From the NCBI GenBank assembly GCA_903643055.1, contig CAHJWV010000706.1, positions 1-15,185 on the forward strand: 15,185 nt of DNA. Direction: 5' to 3'. Below are positions 1 to 6,920 of the stretch, in pieces. Numbering within the stretch: the stretch's first letter is position 1; the number at the start of each line of letters is the position of its first letter. The DNA is from Burkholderiales bacterium. GTDB taxonomy: Bacteria > Pseudomonadota > Gammaproteobacteria > Burkholderiales > Burkholderiaceae. The notes below the pieces were generated by a model that had not been told where the DNA came from, ran no database searches, and was given only the letters and a program-made list of their open reading frames with translations. Position numbers and translations under genes: made by a program.

Positions 1-1
1 G

Positions 2-472
2 GAAGGCTTGTTCTTCTACGTCGGCTTCACGCAGATTCTTGCGTTGGGTCGCCAGAACAAGATGACCGGTGCGGCCGAGCAGTACCAGTACATCCTTCGC
101 GATGAGTCGATGCACTGCAACTTCGGCATCGATCTCATCAATCAGATCAAGCTTGAGAACCCACACCTCTGGACCGCTGATTTCAAGGCCGAGATCAATG
201 CGCTGTTCATGAAGGCGGTGGAACTCGAGTACCGCTATGCCGAAGACACCATGCCGCGTGGCGTGCTGGGCTTGAATGCATCGATGTTCAAAGGCTATCT
301 GCGTTACATCGCGAACCGTCGCGCGACGCAAATTGGTTTGGAAGAGCTCTTCCCGAACGAGGAAAACCCGTTCCCATGGATGAGCGAAATGATTGACCTG
401 AAAAAGGAGCGCAATTTCTTCGAAACACGTGTCATCGAATATCAATCCGGTGGCGCGCTTTCCTGGGACTGA
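2..472 (+). CDS. nrdB: Ribonucleoside-diphosphate reductase, small (beta, R2) subunit, 3' end only
   Basis: This is the C-terminal 156 residues of a class I ribonucleotide reductase beta subunit, the protein that holds the di-iron centre and radical and works with NrdA to reduce ribonucleoside diphosphates. The gene enters from the left edge, so the true start and the radical tyrosine lie outside the window. The first complete codon (2-4, Glu of EGLFFYVGF) aligns with the metal ligand E204 of E. coli R2, and RDESMH supplies the equivalents of E238 and H241. The end, GGALSWD, is a typical betaproteobacterial R2 tail, the segment that docks on NrdA. The apparent TTG start at position 8 is an artefact of the edge. 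The stop is TGA at 470-472. The family call is secure; the exact subclass (Ia or other) cannot be decided without the N-terminal half. Confidence 0.96.
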   Translation, partial: EGLFFYVGFTQILALGRQNKMTGAAEQYQYILRDESMHCNFGIDLINQIKLENPHLWTADFKAEINALFMKAVELEYRYAEDTMPRGVLGLNASMFKGYLRYIANRRATQIGLEELFPNEENPFPWMSEMIDLKKERNFFETRVIEYQSGGALSWD

Positions 473-475
473 CGC

Positions 476-487
476 TTTTTGCAAAAA
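476..487. repeat. 12-bp perfect palindrome just after nrdB
   Basis: TTTTTGCAAAAA begins three bases after the nrdB stop codon. It is perfectly self-complementary but has only one G-C step at its centre and no GC-rich stem, so it is not a normal intrinsic terminator. It may be a chance A/T-rich palindrome or a protein-binding site. I saw no other terminator for nrdB in the 218-bp gap. Confidence 0.35.
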
Positions 488-502
488 CAGCAAACAGGTC
501 GT

Positions 503-625
503 ATGTGGCAGATCAAGATTCGCGAATCGTTCGAACTCACCGACATAGAAGCGGGAGCAACGATTGGCACCCCCATTCATCGCACCGGGGCGTCCCTCCT
601 GGGCAGACTTCCGGGTGATGAATAG
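503..625 (+). CDS. Candidate 40-residue small ORF between nrdB and the histone gene (unproven)
   Basis: An ATG at 503 opens a 40-codon frame ending with TAG at 623-625. An AGG (496-498) lies four bases before the ATG, which is a weak ribosome site. The predicted peptide starts MWQIKIRESFELTDIE and ends LLGRLPGDE. It is polar and acidic near its start, has no membrane segment, and does not show the Arg/Ala bias of out-of-frame GC-rich DNA. I do not recognise a family. Its 3' end lies inside an imperfect inverted repeat (575-623), so the region could instead be an untranslated structured leader of the histone gene. This entry records a possibility only; conservation of the frame in relatives would decide. 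Confidence 0.22.
   Translation: MWQIKIRESFELTDIEAGATIGTPIHRTGASLLGRLPGDE
575..623 (+). promoter_or_regulatory. Imperfect inverted repeat in the histone-gene leader
   Basis: ATTCATC (575-581) is the exact reverse complement of GATGAAT (617-623). The pairing can extend inward with ACCGG (584-588) against CCGGGT (611-616), with small bulges, giving about 12 base pairs around a 22-base loop. The loop contains CCCTCCT (594-600), whose CTCCT is complementary to the AGGAG of the histone gene's ribosome site (679-683). The sequence shows the repeat; a role in controlling translation is inference. Confidence 0.3.
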
Positions 626-677
626 CTGCTTTGCATTGGCAAAAGCCGATGCGAGGCAGTGCTCTTTCAACTTGATC

Positions 678-684
678 AAGGAGA
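678..684 (+). promoter_or_regulatory. Ribosome binding site of the histone-like gene
   Basis: AAGGAGA lies six bases before the ATG at 691. It is a strong Shine-Dalgarno match and fixes the start of the histone H1-like gene. Confidence 0.8.
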
Positions 685-690
685 AATGTA

Positions 691-1176
691 ATGGCAACTG
701 CAAAGAAGGCTGCATCTAAGAAAGTAGCAGCAAAGAAGATCGCTCCGGCGAAGAAGGTTGCGGCGAAGAAGGCTGCTCCCGTGAAGAAGGCTGCGGCGAA
801 GAAGGCTGCTCCCGTGAAGAAGGCTGCTTCCAAAAAGGTTGCAGCGAAGAAGGCTGTGCCGGTGAAGAAGGCTGCAGCGAAGAAGGTTGTGGCCAAGAAG
901 GCTGCAGCACCTGTGAAGAAGGCTGCTTCGAAGAAAGTTGCAGCCAAGAAGGTTGCGGCGCCCGTCAAGAAGGCTGCTGGGAAGAAGGTTGCAGCCAAGA
1001 AGGTTGTTGCTGCTCCTGCAAAGAAGGCTGCTGCGAAGAAAGCGGCCAAAAAGCCTGCTTCCAAGAAAGCAGCCCCTGCTGCACCTGCTGCAAAGCCTGT
1101 TTCGGCCGCTCCTGCAGCCAAGACGGCGCTCAGCCCTGCCGCTGCATGGCCTTTCCCGACAGGCTCCAAGCCCTGA
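691..1176 (+). CDS. Histone H1-like, lysine/alanine-repeat DNA-binding protein
   Basis: A 161-residue, extremely basic protein made almost wholly of Lys, Ala, Val and Pro in KKAA-type repeats (residues about 4-130), followed by an Ala/Pro-rich tail and the ending AAAWPFPTGSKP. Such proteins resemble the C-terminal tail of eukaryotic histone H1 and the AlgP/HctB-like nucleoid proteins of bacteria. They are expected to be unfolded and to bind DNA by charge in the nucleoid. The last 12 residues differ completely from the repeats and I recall them as conserved in Burkholderiales homologues, so they probably have their own function. The start is set by AAGGAGA six bases upstream, and a strong terminator follows 22 bp after the stop, so the gene is probably a single transcription unit. 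The DNA contains a near-perfect 33-bp tandem duplication, so copy number should vary between strains. The specific cellular role is unknown. Confidence 0.9.
   Translation: MATAKKAASKKVAAKKIAPAKKVAAKKAAPVKKAAAKKAAPVKKAASKKVAAKKAVPVKKAAAKKVVAKKAAAPVKKAASKKVAAKKVAAPVKKAAGKKVAAKKVVAAPAKKAAAKKAAKKPASKKAAPAAPAAKPVSAAPAAKTALSPAAAWPFPTGSKP
763..828 (+). repeat. 33-bp tandem duplication inside the histone-like gene
   Basis: Positions 763-795 and 796-828 are adjacent copies of the same 33-bp unit, differing only at the last base (gcg versus gct). Each encodes AKKAAPVKKAA. The surrounding 691-1110 is built from looser versions of the same aag-aag-gct-gct codon pattern. Because the unit is a multiple of three, slippage would change the length without breaking the frame. 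Confidence 0.85.
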
Positions 1177-1198
1177 TCGGACTGGCTTTAAAAGCATC

Positions 1199-1223
1199 AA
1201 ACCCGGCTTCGGCCGGGTTTTTT
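1199..1223 (+). terminator. Intrinsic terminator of the histone-like gene
   Basis: AAACCCGGC (1199-1207), a TTCG loop (1208-1211) and GCCGGGTTT (1212-1220) form a perfect 9-bp stem closed by the very stable C(UUCG)G tetraloop. More T follows (1221-1223), so the 3' side ends in a run of six T. It starts 22 bp after the histone stop codon. Confidence 0.93.
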
Positions 1224-1445
1224 ATTGGCGATACGCCTGACACGCGAGAGAGTTTCCGGCGTCGGCAGCAAGGCGTTCAAGAGCTAAGCGAGGTGCTAAG
1301 CCGGTTGCCAACCGGCGGGTGGCCTTGCCCATCGAGCGTGCAGGTCCCGTTGACCGATCACGCCTCCAAGCGCGTTGTTCCGGTGATTTGGCCCTGCATG
1401 CAAATGGCCGGTTAGGCGAAATCAGCCCCGCGGCCGGCCGAGTGC
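1224..1445. other. Gap between convergent histone and PfkB genes; one hairpin
   Basis: I see no gene in these 222 bases. The one clear structure is a perfect 7-bp inverted repeat with a three-base loop at 1300-1316 (GCCGGTT-GCC-AACCGGC). It lies about 130 bases past the stop of the minus-strand kinase gene and has no T-run on either strand, so I do not call it a terminator. A GC-rich palindromic patch (GGCCGGCC) lies near 1432-1439. Confidence 0.5.
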
Positions 1446-2351
1446 TCAAGCGTTGAGCAAGGCTCTATCGACCACGTGATTCTGGCCACCTCGGCAGGCG
1501 ATCTTCAAGGCGCCGATGCGATTGCCCAGCGCGGCGCAGCGTTCCAGCGTCCAACCGCGTTCCAGGCCGAACAGCAACGCGGCACGAAATGCATCGCCGC
1601 AACCTGTCGGGTCGACGATGGCGGTGGCGGCCACGCCCGGCACATGCGTGCGCTGACCTTGTTGCCACAAGTCGCAGCCTTCTGCGCCGAGCGTGACGAT
1701 CACGCCCCGCAGATGCGAGGTCGACAAAGACTCCAGCGTCTGTCCAGTGCGATCGCACAGCATGCGGGCTTCGTAATCGTTCACGGCGACCCAGGTGGCT
1801 TGCCGAATGAACTGTGTCAGTTCTTCGCCGTTGAACATCGGCAGGCCTTGGCCCGGATCGAAGACGAATGGGATGCCCGCTGCGGCAAGTTGCGCTGCGT
1901 GCTGAAGCATCGCTTCGCGGCCGTCGGGCGCAATGATCGCGACCCGGATGTCGATGCGCGCCGGCACCGTCGTTTCATGGGCCGACTGCATGGCGCCCGG
2001 GTGGAAGGCGTTGATCTGATTGTTGTCGGAGTCATTGATGATGATGGCCTGGGCGGTGTAGCTGTCGCCATCGACACGAACGAACTCGGTGCTAGCACCC
2101 CATGACTTGAGCCGCGCCAGATAGTCTTGACCGTCCGAGCCGACCGCGCCCATCACGAGCGGTGAGCCGCCGAGTTGGGTCAGCGTGTAGGCGATGTTGC
2201 CAGCGCAACCGCCGAACTCGCGGCGCATCGTTGGCACCATGAATGAGACGTTGAGGATGTGGATTTGCTCCGGGAGGATCTGCTGCGCAAATCTGCCTGG
2301 GAAGGTGGCGATGGTGTCGAACGCGAGTGAACCGCAAATCAAGGCTGACAT
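1446..2351 (-). CDS. PfkB/ribokinase-family kinase, probably nucleoside or sugar kinase
   Basis: This 301-residue protein belongs to the PfkB (ribokinase-like) kinases, which transfer the ATP gamma-phosphate to a sugar or nucleoside hydroxyl. The N-terminal substrate-binding signature FGGCAGNIAYTL is at residues 46-57, and the C-terminal signature DPTGCGDAFRA is at 247-257, where D253 is the expected catalytic base in the GxGD anion hole. Ala is usual at the second position (GAGD); here it is Cys251. The overall form resembles adenosine/nucleoside-kinase-like members, but the substrate cannot be read from the sequence. The start is the ATG at 2351 (MSALICGSLAFD) with GGGAG upstream. The open frame extends further, but it runs into the preceding gene and looks non-coding there. 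It lies 58 bp after the zinc-ribbon protein and probably ends the aroQ-acc-prmA operon. Confidence 0.88.
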   Translation of the reverse strand: MSALICGSLAFDTIATFPGRFAQQILPEQIHILNVSFMVPTMRREFGGCAGNIAYTLTQLGGSPLVMGAVGSDGQDYLARLKSWGASTEFVRVDGDSYTAQAIIINDSDNNQINAFHPGAMQSAHETTVPARIDIRVAIIAPDGREAMLQHAAQLAAAGIPFVFDPGQGLPMFNGEELTQFIRQATWVAVNDYEARMLCDRTGQTLESLSTSHLRGVIVTLGAEGCDLWQQGQRTHVPGVAATAIVDPTGCGDAFRAALLFGLERGWTLERCAALGNRIGALKIACRGGQNHVVDRALLNA

Positions 2352-2409
2352 TAGAGACTCCCGGGAATGAGCGTGAGCTGGCGTCTGCGGGCGATGCCCG
2401 GCGAGAACG

Positions 2410-3411
2410 TCAGGGGTAGAAGACTTCGACGGTGTAGCCGCTGATGCGGCTACCTTCCGACGACAAAAGAACTTGCAGGTTGGACTCGGCGCCGGCCGCG
2501 ATGGCATCGACCCGTGTGTGCAGATCGTTTGGGCCGAGTGCGCGGCGTGCGATCAACTGGCCATTGGCATCGGTCAGGCTGAGGTCGAGCCAGGGCATGG
2601 CCAGGGTCAGCGGGCCGCGATTGCGCAGCACGACCGACAAGCGATATGCCGCGGTGCCCGCGGGCGACAGGGCACTGCTTTCGAGTGCGACGTCGTCAAT
2701 GCGGCGCGGCGGGCCGATCTGGCAACGCAACAACTCGCAGCCTTGGGCCAACCAGGGTTGGGTCACGGGCCATTGAGCCGCCAGCAGGTCCCGGAAATGG
2801 AAGGCGCTTTGCCCGGCCAGCGAGGCGATCAGCAGCAGGGAAAGCAATGACAGCGTGGCGCGCATTGCTGGGCTGCGCCAGCGTTCCCGCTGCTTGGCCT
2901 GTTGAACGAACTCGGGGCCGCGGCGCGCGGCTTCGAGCTTGGCGCGAGCCATCTTGACCGACGAGCGCTCGATGCGCGGCACGGCGCGTGGCGGCGTCTC
3001 CAGCTCAGGCTGGTCACCCAGCAAGGCCGTGTTGAAGCGCGCATCTGCGAAATCGACGCGGTCACGGTGAGACACCGATTGCGCCGGCGTCTGATCGACG
3101 TCTTCTTGTTCGGGGTGGAAAAAGCGCGAATGCACTCGATCACCATCGCTGAGTTGAAAGACCTCGTCATCATCTGGCGGGTCAGGCTGGGCTGCGAACG
3201 CGGCCGTCACCGATGCCGCCAGCGGTGCGGGTGGGGCCGGTGGTGGCTTCCAGTCGGGCGGGGCATCGCGTTCGAGATCGAACAAGCCTTCGATCGCGTT
3301 GAACACCTCATCGCAGCGACCGCATCGGACCCAGCCCTCCGAAACCTTGAGCTGATCTTGGACGACGCGAAAGACGGTCCCGCAGGAGGTGCAACGTGTG
3401 GCCAGGCTCAT
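2410..3411 (-). CDS. Zinc-ribbon/DUF3426 single-pass membrane protein
   Basis: A 333-residue protein with an N-terminal MJ0042-type zinc ribbon (MSLATRCTSCGTVFRV...VRCGRCDEVF; Cys 7, 10, 30 and 33), an acidic and proline-rich linker (about 50-180), one membrane span (about 184-204, RATLSLLSLLLIASLAGQSAF) and a C-terminal DUF3426 domain (about 215-333). With the zinc ribbon in the cytoplasm, the C-terminal domain should lie in the periplasm. The molecular function of the family is unknown. It sits 21 bp downstream of prmA, where this gene is usually found in Burkholderiales. No strong ribosome site precedes the ATG at 3411, but the start is fixed by the Cys motif beginning at residue 7. Confident for the family, not for the role. 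Confidence 0.88.
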   Translation of the reverse strand: MSLATRCTSCGTVFRVVQDQLKVSEGWVRCGRCDEVFNAIEGLFDLERDAPPDWKPPPAPPAPLAASVTAAFAAQPDPPDDDEVFQLSDGDRVHSRFFHPEQEDVDQTPAQSVSHRDRVDFADARFNTALLGDQPELETPPRAVPRIERSSVKMARAKLEAARRGPEFVQQAKQRERWRSPAMRATLSLLSLLLIASLAGQSAFHFRDLLAAQWPVTQPWLAQGCELLRCQIGPPRRIDDVALESSALSPAGTAAYRLSVVLRNRGPLTLAMPWLDLSLTDANGQLIARRALGPNDLHTRVDAIAAGAESNLQVLLSSEGSRISGYTVEVFYP

Positions 3412-3432
3412 GGCGAAATCATGCCATGGCGC

Positions 3433-4335
3433 TCACGCGGCGCGGCATGCCGTCATCAGGATCCAGCCCTGCTCTGAATCACTGACTTCCAACGGGCACC
3501 AGGGCGCATAGGCGGCCTTCAGTTCGTCGGCCTGCCGCTCCAGGATGCCGGCGAGAACCAGATGGCCTCCCGCCTGAACATGCGCGCAAAGCAAAGGCGC
3601 CAGCAATTTGAGCGGAGTGGCCAAGATGTTGGCCAGCACCAGGCCGTATTCGCCGCGCGCTGCATCGGGTAATGCGGCGTTCAGCTGCACGCTGTTTGCC
3701 TGTGCATTGGCGCGGCTGGATTCGACAGCGGCGAGGTCGATGTCGACCGCGTCGATCTGCTGGGCGCCATGCAGTGCGGCCCCGATCGCCAGAATGCCGG
3801 AGCCGCAGCCGTAGTCGAGCACGCGTTGCCACTGACCCGACTGCTGCGCGGCCTGGGCAGCAATCCAGCGCAAGCACATGCGGGTGGTCGGGTGGGTGCC
3901 GGTGCCGAAGGCCAGCCCCGGGTCGAGGCGGATGACTTTTTTGGCTTGCGCAGGCGGTTCATGCCAGCTGGGCACGATCCAGAAATCGGCCGTGATGGAC
4001 ACCGGCGCAAACTGTGACTGTGTCAGACGCACCCAGTCTTCGTCGGGCACGATCTGCATCGACTGCAGATGGACATCTTCAGCCCAGTCCTGGGCGAGCA
4101 GCAAGGTAGCCGCTTCGGTCGCCAGCTCTTCGGCGCTGAACAGCGCTTTCAGGATCGAGCGTTGCCAGCCGCCACGTGGCGCGGGCATGCCCGGCTCGCC
4201 GAACAGCGCGTGCTCGGCATCGGTGCCGGCATCGGCGTCTTCGACCGACACGGACAGCGCCTCCAGCTCGTCCATCAAAGCGTCGGACACCGATTCGACC
4301 AGGTCCTCAGGGACCAACAATATCAACTCGACCAA
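3433..4335 (-). CDS. prmA: Ribosomal protein L11 methyltransferase
   Basis: PrmA uses S-adenosylmethionine to trimethylate amino groups of ribosomal protein L11. The 300-residue product has the PrmA signature LDPGLAFGTGTHPTT (138-152), the SAM-binding loop VLDYGCGSG (172-180) followed by AVDID (196-200), and the catalytic-region motif NILATPL (236-242). I place the start at a TTG (4333-4335), giving MVELILLVPEDLVESV, which matches the usual N-terminus of the family. No ATG lies nearby in frame, and the more upstream start option would overlap accC by about 70 bp. An AGG overlapping the accC stop codon lies nine bases before the TTG. The gene therefore begins ten bases after accC ends and is probably translated by coupling. 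Function is secure; the start codon is an inference. Confidence 0.95.
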   Translation of the reverse strand: MVELILLVPEDLVESVSDALMDELEALSVSVEDADAGTDAEHALFGEPGMPAPRGGWQRSILKALFSAEELATEAATLLLAQDWAEDVHLQSMQIVPDEDWVRLTQSQFAPVSITADFWIVPSWHEPPAQAKKVIRLDPGLAFGTGTHPTTRMCLRWIAAQAAQQSGQWQRVLDYGCGSGILAIGAALHGAQQIDAVDIDLAAVESSRANAQANSVQLNAALPDAARGEYGLVLANILATPLKLLAPLLCAHVQAGGHLVLAGILERQADELKAAYAPWCPLEVSDSEQGWILMTACRAA

Positions 4336-4345
4336 GATCGTTCGC

Positions 4346-5695
4346 CTACCGTTTGTGCTGACCCATCCAGCCTTCAAGATAGTGAATGCTGGTGCCGCCT
4401 TCGACGAACTTGGCATCGACCATCAGCTCGCGGTGCAGCGGGATGTTGGTCAGGATGCCCTCGACCACAGTCTCCGACAGCGCAATGCGCATGCGGGCCA
4501 AGGCCTGGTCGCGTGTATCGCCGTGGGTGATGATCTTGCCGATCATCGAGTCGTAGTTCGGCGGTACGAAGTAGTTGGTGTAGGCATGCGAGTCGACGCG
4601 AACGCCCGGGCCACCCGGTGCATGCCATGCGGTAATGCGACCGGGGGACGGGGTGAATTTGTACGGGTCTTCGGCGTTGATGCGGCATTCAACCGCATGC
4701 CCGCGCATCTGGATCTGACGCTGCGTGAACGGCAGCTTTTCACCAGCCGCCACACGGATCTGCATCTGGACGATGTCGATGCCGGTCACGAGTTCGGTTA
4801 CCGGGTGCTCGACCTGCACGCGGGTGTTCATCTCGATGAAATAGAACTCGCCGTTCTCGTACAGGAACTCGAAGGTGCCCGCGCCGCGGTAGCCGATCTT
4901 GCGGCAGGCGGCGGCGCAGCGATCCCCGATCTTCTCGATCACGCGCCGAGCGATGCCGGGTGCCGGCGCCTCTTCAATGATCTTTTGATGGCGGCGCTGC
5001 ATCGAGCAATCGCGCTCACCCAGCCAGACCGCGTTCTTGTGTTCATCGGCCATCACCTGGATTTCGATATGGCGCGGGTTCTCGAGGAACTTCTCCATAT
5101 AGACCGCAGGATTGCCGAATGCTGCACCGGCTTCGGCACGGGTCGTCTGCACTGCGTGGATGAGCGCCGCCTCGGTGTGCACGACACGCATGCCACGGCC
5201 ACCGCCGCCGCCTGCTGCCTTGATGATCACCGGGTAGCCGACTGCGCGGCCCTGCCGAATGATCTCTTTGGGGTCGTCGGGCAGTGCGCCTTCCGAGCCG
5301 GGCACGCAAGGCACGCCCGACTTGATCATGGCCTGCTTGGCGGCGACCTTGTCGCCCATGATGCGAATCGACTCGGGCGTCGGGCCGATGAAGGTGAAGC
5401 CGCTTTGCTCGACGCGCTCGGCAAAGTCGGCGTTTTCGGACAGGAAGCCATAGCCCGGATGGATGGCTTCGGCGTCGGTCACTTCGGCGGTCGAGATGAT
5501 CGCCGGCATGTTGAGATAGCTTTGCGCCGATGCGGCCGGCCCGATGCAGACGGCTTCATCGGCCAGCTTCACGTATTTGGCGTCGCGGTCGGCCTCCGAG
5601 TAGACGACGACCGACTTGACGCCCATCTCGCGACAGGCGCGCTGAATGCGCAGGGCAATTTCGCCTCGATTGGCGATCAGGATTTTCTTGAACAT
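4346..5695 (-). CDS. accC: Acetyl-CoA carboxylase, biotin carboxylase subunit
   Basis: AccC carboxylates the biotin carried by AccB, using ATP and bicarbonate, in the first step of fatty-acid synthesis. At 449 residues it matches the E. coli enzyme in length and even in numbering. It has the N-terminal [11 protein letters not shown], the glycine-rich ATP loop AAGGGGGRG (160-168), and K116, K159, H209, E276, E288, R292, Q294, E296 and R338 at the positions of the known ATP, metal and biotin-site residues. It follows accB on the same strand, but with an unusually long and structured 119-bp spacer, and is followed after ten bases by prmA. GAGG lies just ahead of the ATG at 5695. The carboxyltransferase subunits (AccA, AccD) are not in the window. 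There is no sign of damage. Confidence 0.98.
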   Translation of the reverse strand: MFKKILIANRGEIALRIQRACREMGVKSVVVYSEADRDAKYVKLADEAVCIGPAASAQSYLNMPAIISTAEVTDAEAIHPGYGFLSENADFAERVEQSGFTFIGPTPESIRIMGDKVAAKQAMIKSGVPCVPGSEGALPDDPKEIIRQGRAVGYPVIIKAAGGGGGRGMRVVHTEAALIHAVQTTRAEAGAAFGNPAVYMEKFLENPRHIEIQVMADEHKNAVWLGERDCSMQRRHQKIIEEAPAPGIARRVIEKIGDRCAAACRKIGYRGAGTFEFLYENGEFYFIEMNTRVQVEHPVTELVTGIDIVQMQIRVAAGEKLPFTQRQIQMRGHAVECRINAEDPYKFTPSPGRITAWHAPGGPGVRVDSHAYTNYFVPPNYDSMIGKIITHGDTRDQALARMRIALSETVVEGILTNIPLHRELMVDAKFVEGGTSIHYLEGWMGQHKR

Positions 5696-5707
5696 GGTGG
5701 CCTCGGT

Positions 5708-5806
5708 TCAATGGCCCGATCGGGCTGCGCGCGAAGCGCGCCTCTGCGCCGCCAAAAGCGCGGCGGCGTTGTCGCCTCGACAGGCGATCAGCGGGGGGGT
5801 GGACAT
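5708..5806 (-). CDS. Candidate 32-residue ORF between accB and accC (unproven)
   Basis: An ATG at 5806 opens a 32-codon frame that ends with TGA at 5708-5710. It begins eight bases after the accB stop and ends 12 bases before the accC ATG, so it nearly fills the spacer. The peptide begins MSTPPLIACRGDNAAALLAA and ends in an Arg/Ala-rich tail. Residues 6-12 (LIACRGD) resemble the LIANRGE of AccC, because the underlying DNA repeats accC's 5' end. No good ribosome site is visible, and the Arg/Ala tail coincides with the hairpins, so it may be non-coding. It could act as a leader or coupling ORF; this is speculation. Confidence 0.18.
   Translation of the reverse strand: MSTPPLIACRGDNAAALLAAQRRASRAARSGH
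5714..5787 (-). promoter_or_regulatory. Four consecutive hairpins in the accB-accC spacer
   Basis: Four adjacent inverted repeats lie in 74 bp: the 12-bp palindrome GCCCGATCGGGC (5714-5725); GCGCGC-GAA-GCGCGC (5727-5741); CGCCGC-7 bases-GCGGCG (5747-5765); and TCGCC-6 bases-GGCGA (5772-5787). In the minus-strand transcript they would fold as a row of short stems just before the accC start. None has a T-run, so they are not ordinary terminators. They could protect the mRNA end, slow ribosomes or set the AccB:AccC ratio. The structures are visible; the role is inference. Confidence 0.5.
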
Positions 5807-5814
5807 GCCCGGCT

Positions 5815-6279
5815 TCATTCGATGATGAACAGCGGCTGACCAAACTCCACCGGCTGTCCGTTCTCGCACAGCACTTTGGTGATCGTGCCGGACTTGTCGG
5901 CTTCGATCTCGTTCATGATCTTCATCGCCTCGATGATGCAGATCGGCTCGCCTTCCTTGATGGTGCTGCCCACGGACACAAATGCCTTTGCGCCAGGGTT
6001 GGCGGCACCGTAGAAGGTGCCCACCATGGGTGACTTGACGATGTGGTCGGCGGGCACGGCAGGAGCCGCCTCTGCGGTCGGAGCAGCAGGTGCGGCGGTT
6101 GAAGTTGCCGCAGCCGTGGGCTGAACGGCTTGCGGCACAAACTGGATGCTGGGCGCCGCCACAGCCAGCGGGTCCGCTTTGACGATGCGTACCTTGCCGT
6201 CGGCCTCGGTGATCTCAAGTTCGGAAATGTTCGATTCAGACACCAGATCAATCAGTGTCTTGAGTTTGCGCAGATCCAT
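5815..6279 (-). CDS. accB: Acetyl-CoA carboxylase, biotin carboxyl carrier protein
   Basis: AccB carries the biotin that shuttles CO2 from AccC to the carboxyltransferase. The 154-residue product has the usual three parts: an N-terminal helical region ([17 protein letters not shown]), an Ala/Pro/Thr-rich linker (about 38-78), and the C-terminal biotinyl domain with [12 protein letters not shown], in which K120 is the biotinylated lysine. The domain ends properly with [14 protein letters not shown] lies ten bases before the ATG at 6279. aroQ lies 72 bp upstream on the same strand and accC follows after the 119-bp spacer. Length and all landmarks are normal for the family. Confidence 0.98.
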   Translation of the reverse strand: MDLRKLKTLIDLVSESNISELEITEADGKVRIVKADPLAVAAPSIQFVPQAVQPTAAATSTAAPAAPTAEAAPAVPADHIVKSPMVGTFYGAANPGAKAFVSVGSTIKEGEPICIIEAMKIMNEIEADKSGTITKVLCENGQPVEFGQPLFIIE

Positions 6280-6351
6280 GTTGTTCCAACTCCTGTCGTT
6301 GTTGTACCGCTGCGGCCTTCGTTAACCCACCGGCGTTGACCAGCGACGGAT

Positions 6352-6798
6352 TCACGGCCGGCGAGTGGCCTCGTGCTTCAGTGCGTGGGCCAGAGCAAGG
6401 CGATATCCATCTGCGCCCAACCCAAGAATCACGCCTTCAGCAAGATCTGAAAAATATGAATGTTGACGAAACGGTTCACGACGGTGCACGTTGGAGAGGT
6501 GTACTTCAATAAAAGGTATACCTACCGCAGCAAATGCATCACGCAAAGCGATGCTCGTATGTGTAAAGCCAGCCGGATTGATGATGATGAAACGTGTTCC
6601 ATCCAATCGAGCTGCCTGTACGCGATCAATCAAAGCGCCTTCATGGTTACTTTGAAAGCTCGTCAACTGAGCGCCAGCATTCGACGCCAACTGTAGCAGT
6701 TCGGCATTGATCTGCGCCAAAGTGACGGAGCCGTAGACATCGGGCTCGCGTGTGCCAAGAAGATTCAGATTGGGGCCGTGGAGAACAAGAATCTGCAT
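6352..6798 (-). CDS. aroQ: 3-dehydroquinate dehydratase, type II
   Basis: AroQ converts 3-dehydroquinate to 3-dehydroshikimate in the shikimate pathway to aromatic amino acids. The 148-residue product is a normal type II (dodecameric) enzyme: [20 protein letters not shown] at the N-terminus with catalytic R17 and Y22, [10 protein letters not shown] (73-82), [18 protein letters not shown] (98-115) with H100, and R111. The start is the ATG at 6798; a TTG ten codons upstream is also in frame but would add residues outside the family. The ribosome site is poor (no clear AGGAG). GC content is clearly lower than in accC next door: 6421-6480 has 26 G+C of 60, against 45 of 60 at 5161-5220 within accC. 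It is the first gene of the aroQ-accB-accC-prmA block; its promoter probably lies in the AT-rich 6799-6920 gap. Confidence 0.97.
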   Translation of the reverse strand: MQILVLHGPNLNLLGTREPDVYGSVTLAQINAELLQLASNAGAQLTSFQSNHEGALIDRVQAARLDGTRFIIINPAGFTHTSIALRDAFAAVGIPFIEVHLSNVHRREPFRQHSYFSDLAEGVILGLGADGYRLALAHALKHEATRRP

Positions 6799-6920
6799 GA
6801 AGGGTGCAACATGAGGTTGAAAAGCCAAACTTTACGCGCTTTAGTCGCTCAGTGCGCCTTCCGTTCTCAGTTGGTAACCATGGCTAACGAGTTTCTAAAG
6901 AATGTGAAGGCCGAGTTTTA

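Noticed and set aside
691..1110. Repeats considered as a CRISPR array or satellite
   Set aside because: Units are irregular, without unique spacers, and stay in one reading frame encoding KKAA repeats.
537..1169. A 210-codon minus-strand frame rich in Ala and Phe that looks like a membrane protein
   Set aside because: It is the reverse complement of the AAG/GCT codons of the histone-like gene; the 'FFAAAFF' pattern follows directly from the repeats.
1300..1316. Hairpin GCCGGTT-GCC-AACCGGC considered as the terminator of the kinase operon
   Set aside because: No T-run follows on either strand and it lies about 130 bases beyond the stop codon.
3878..5839. A 653-codon open frame on the plus strand
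   Set aside because: It is antisense to prmA and accC, both full-length with intact motifs; the translation resembles no family.
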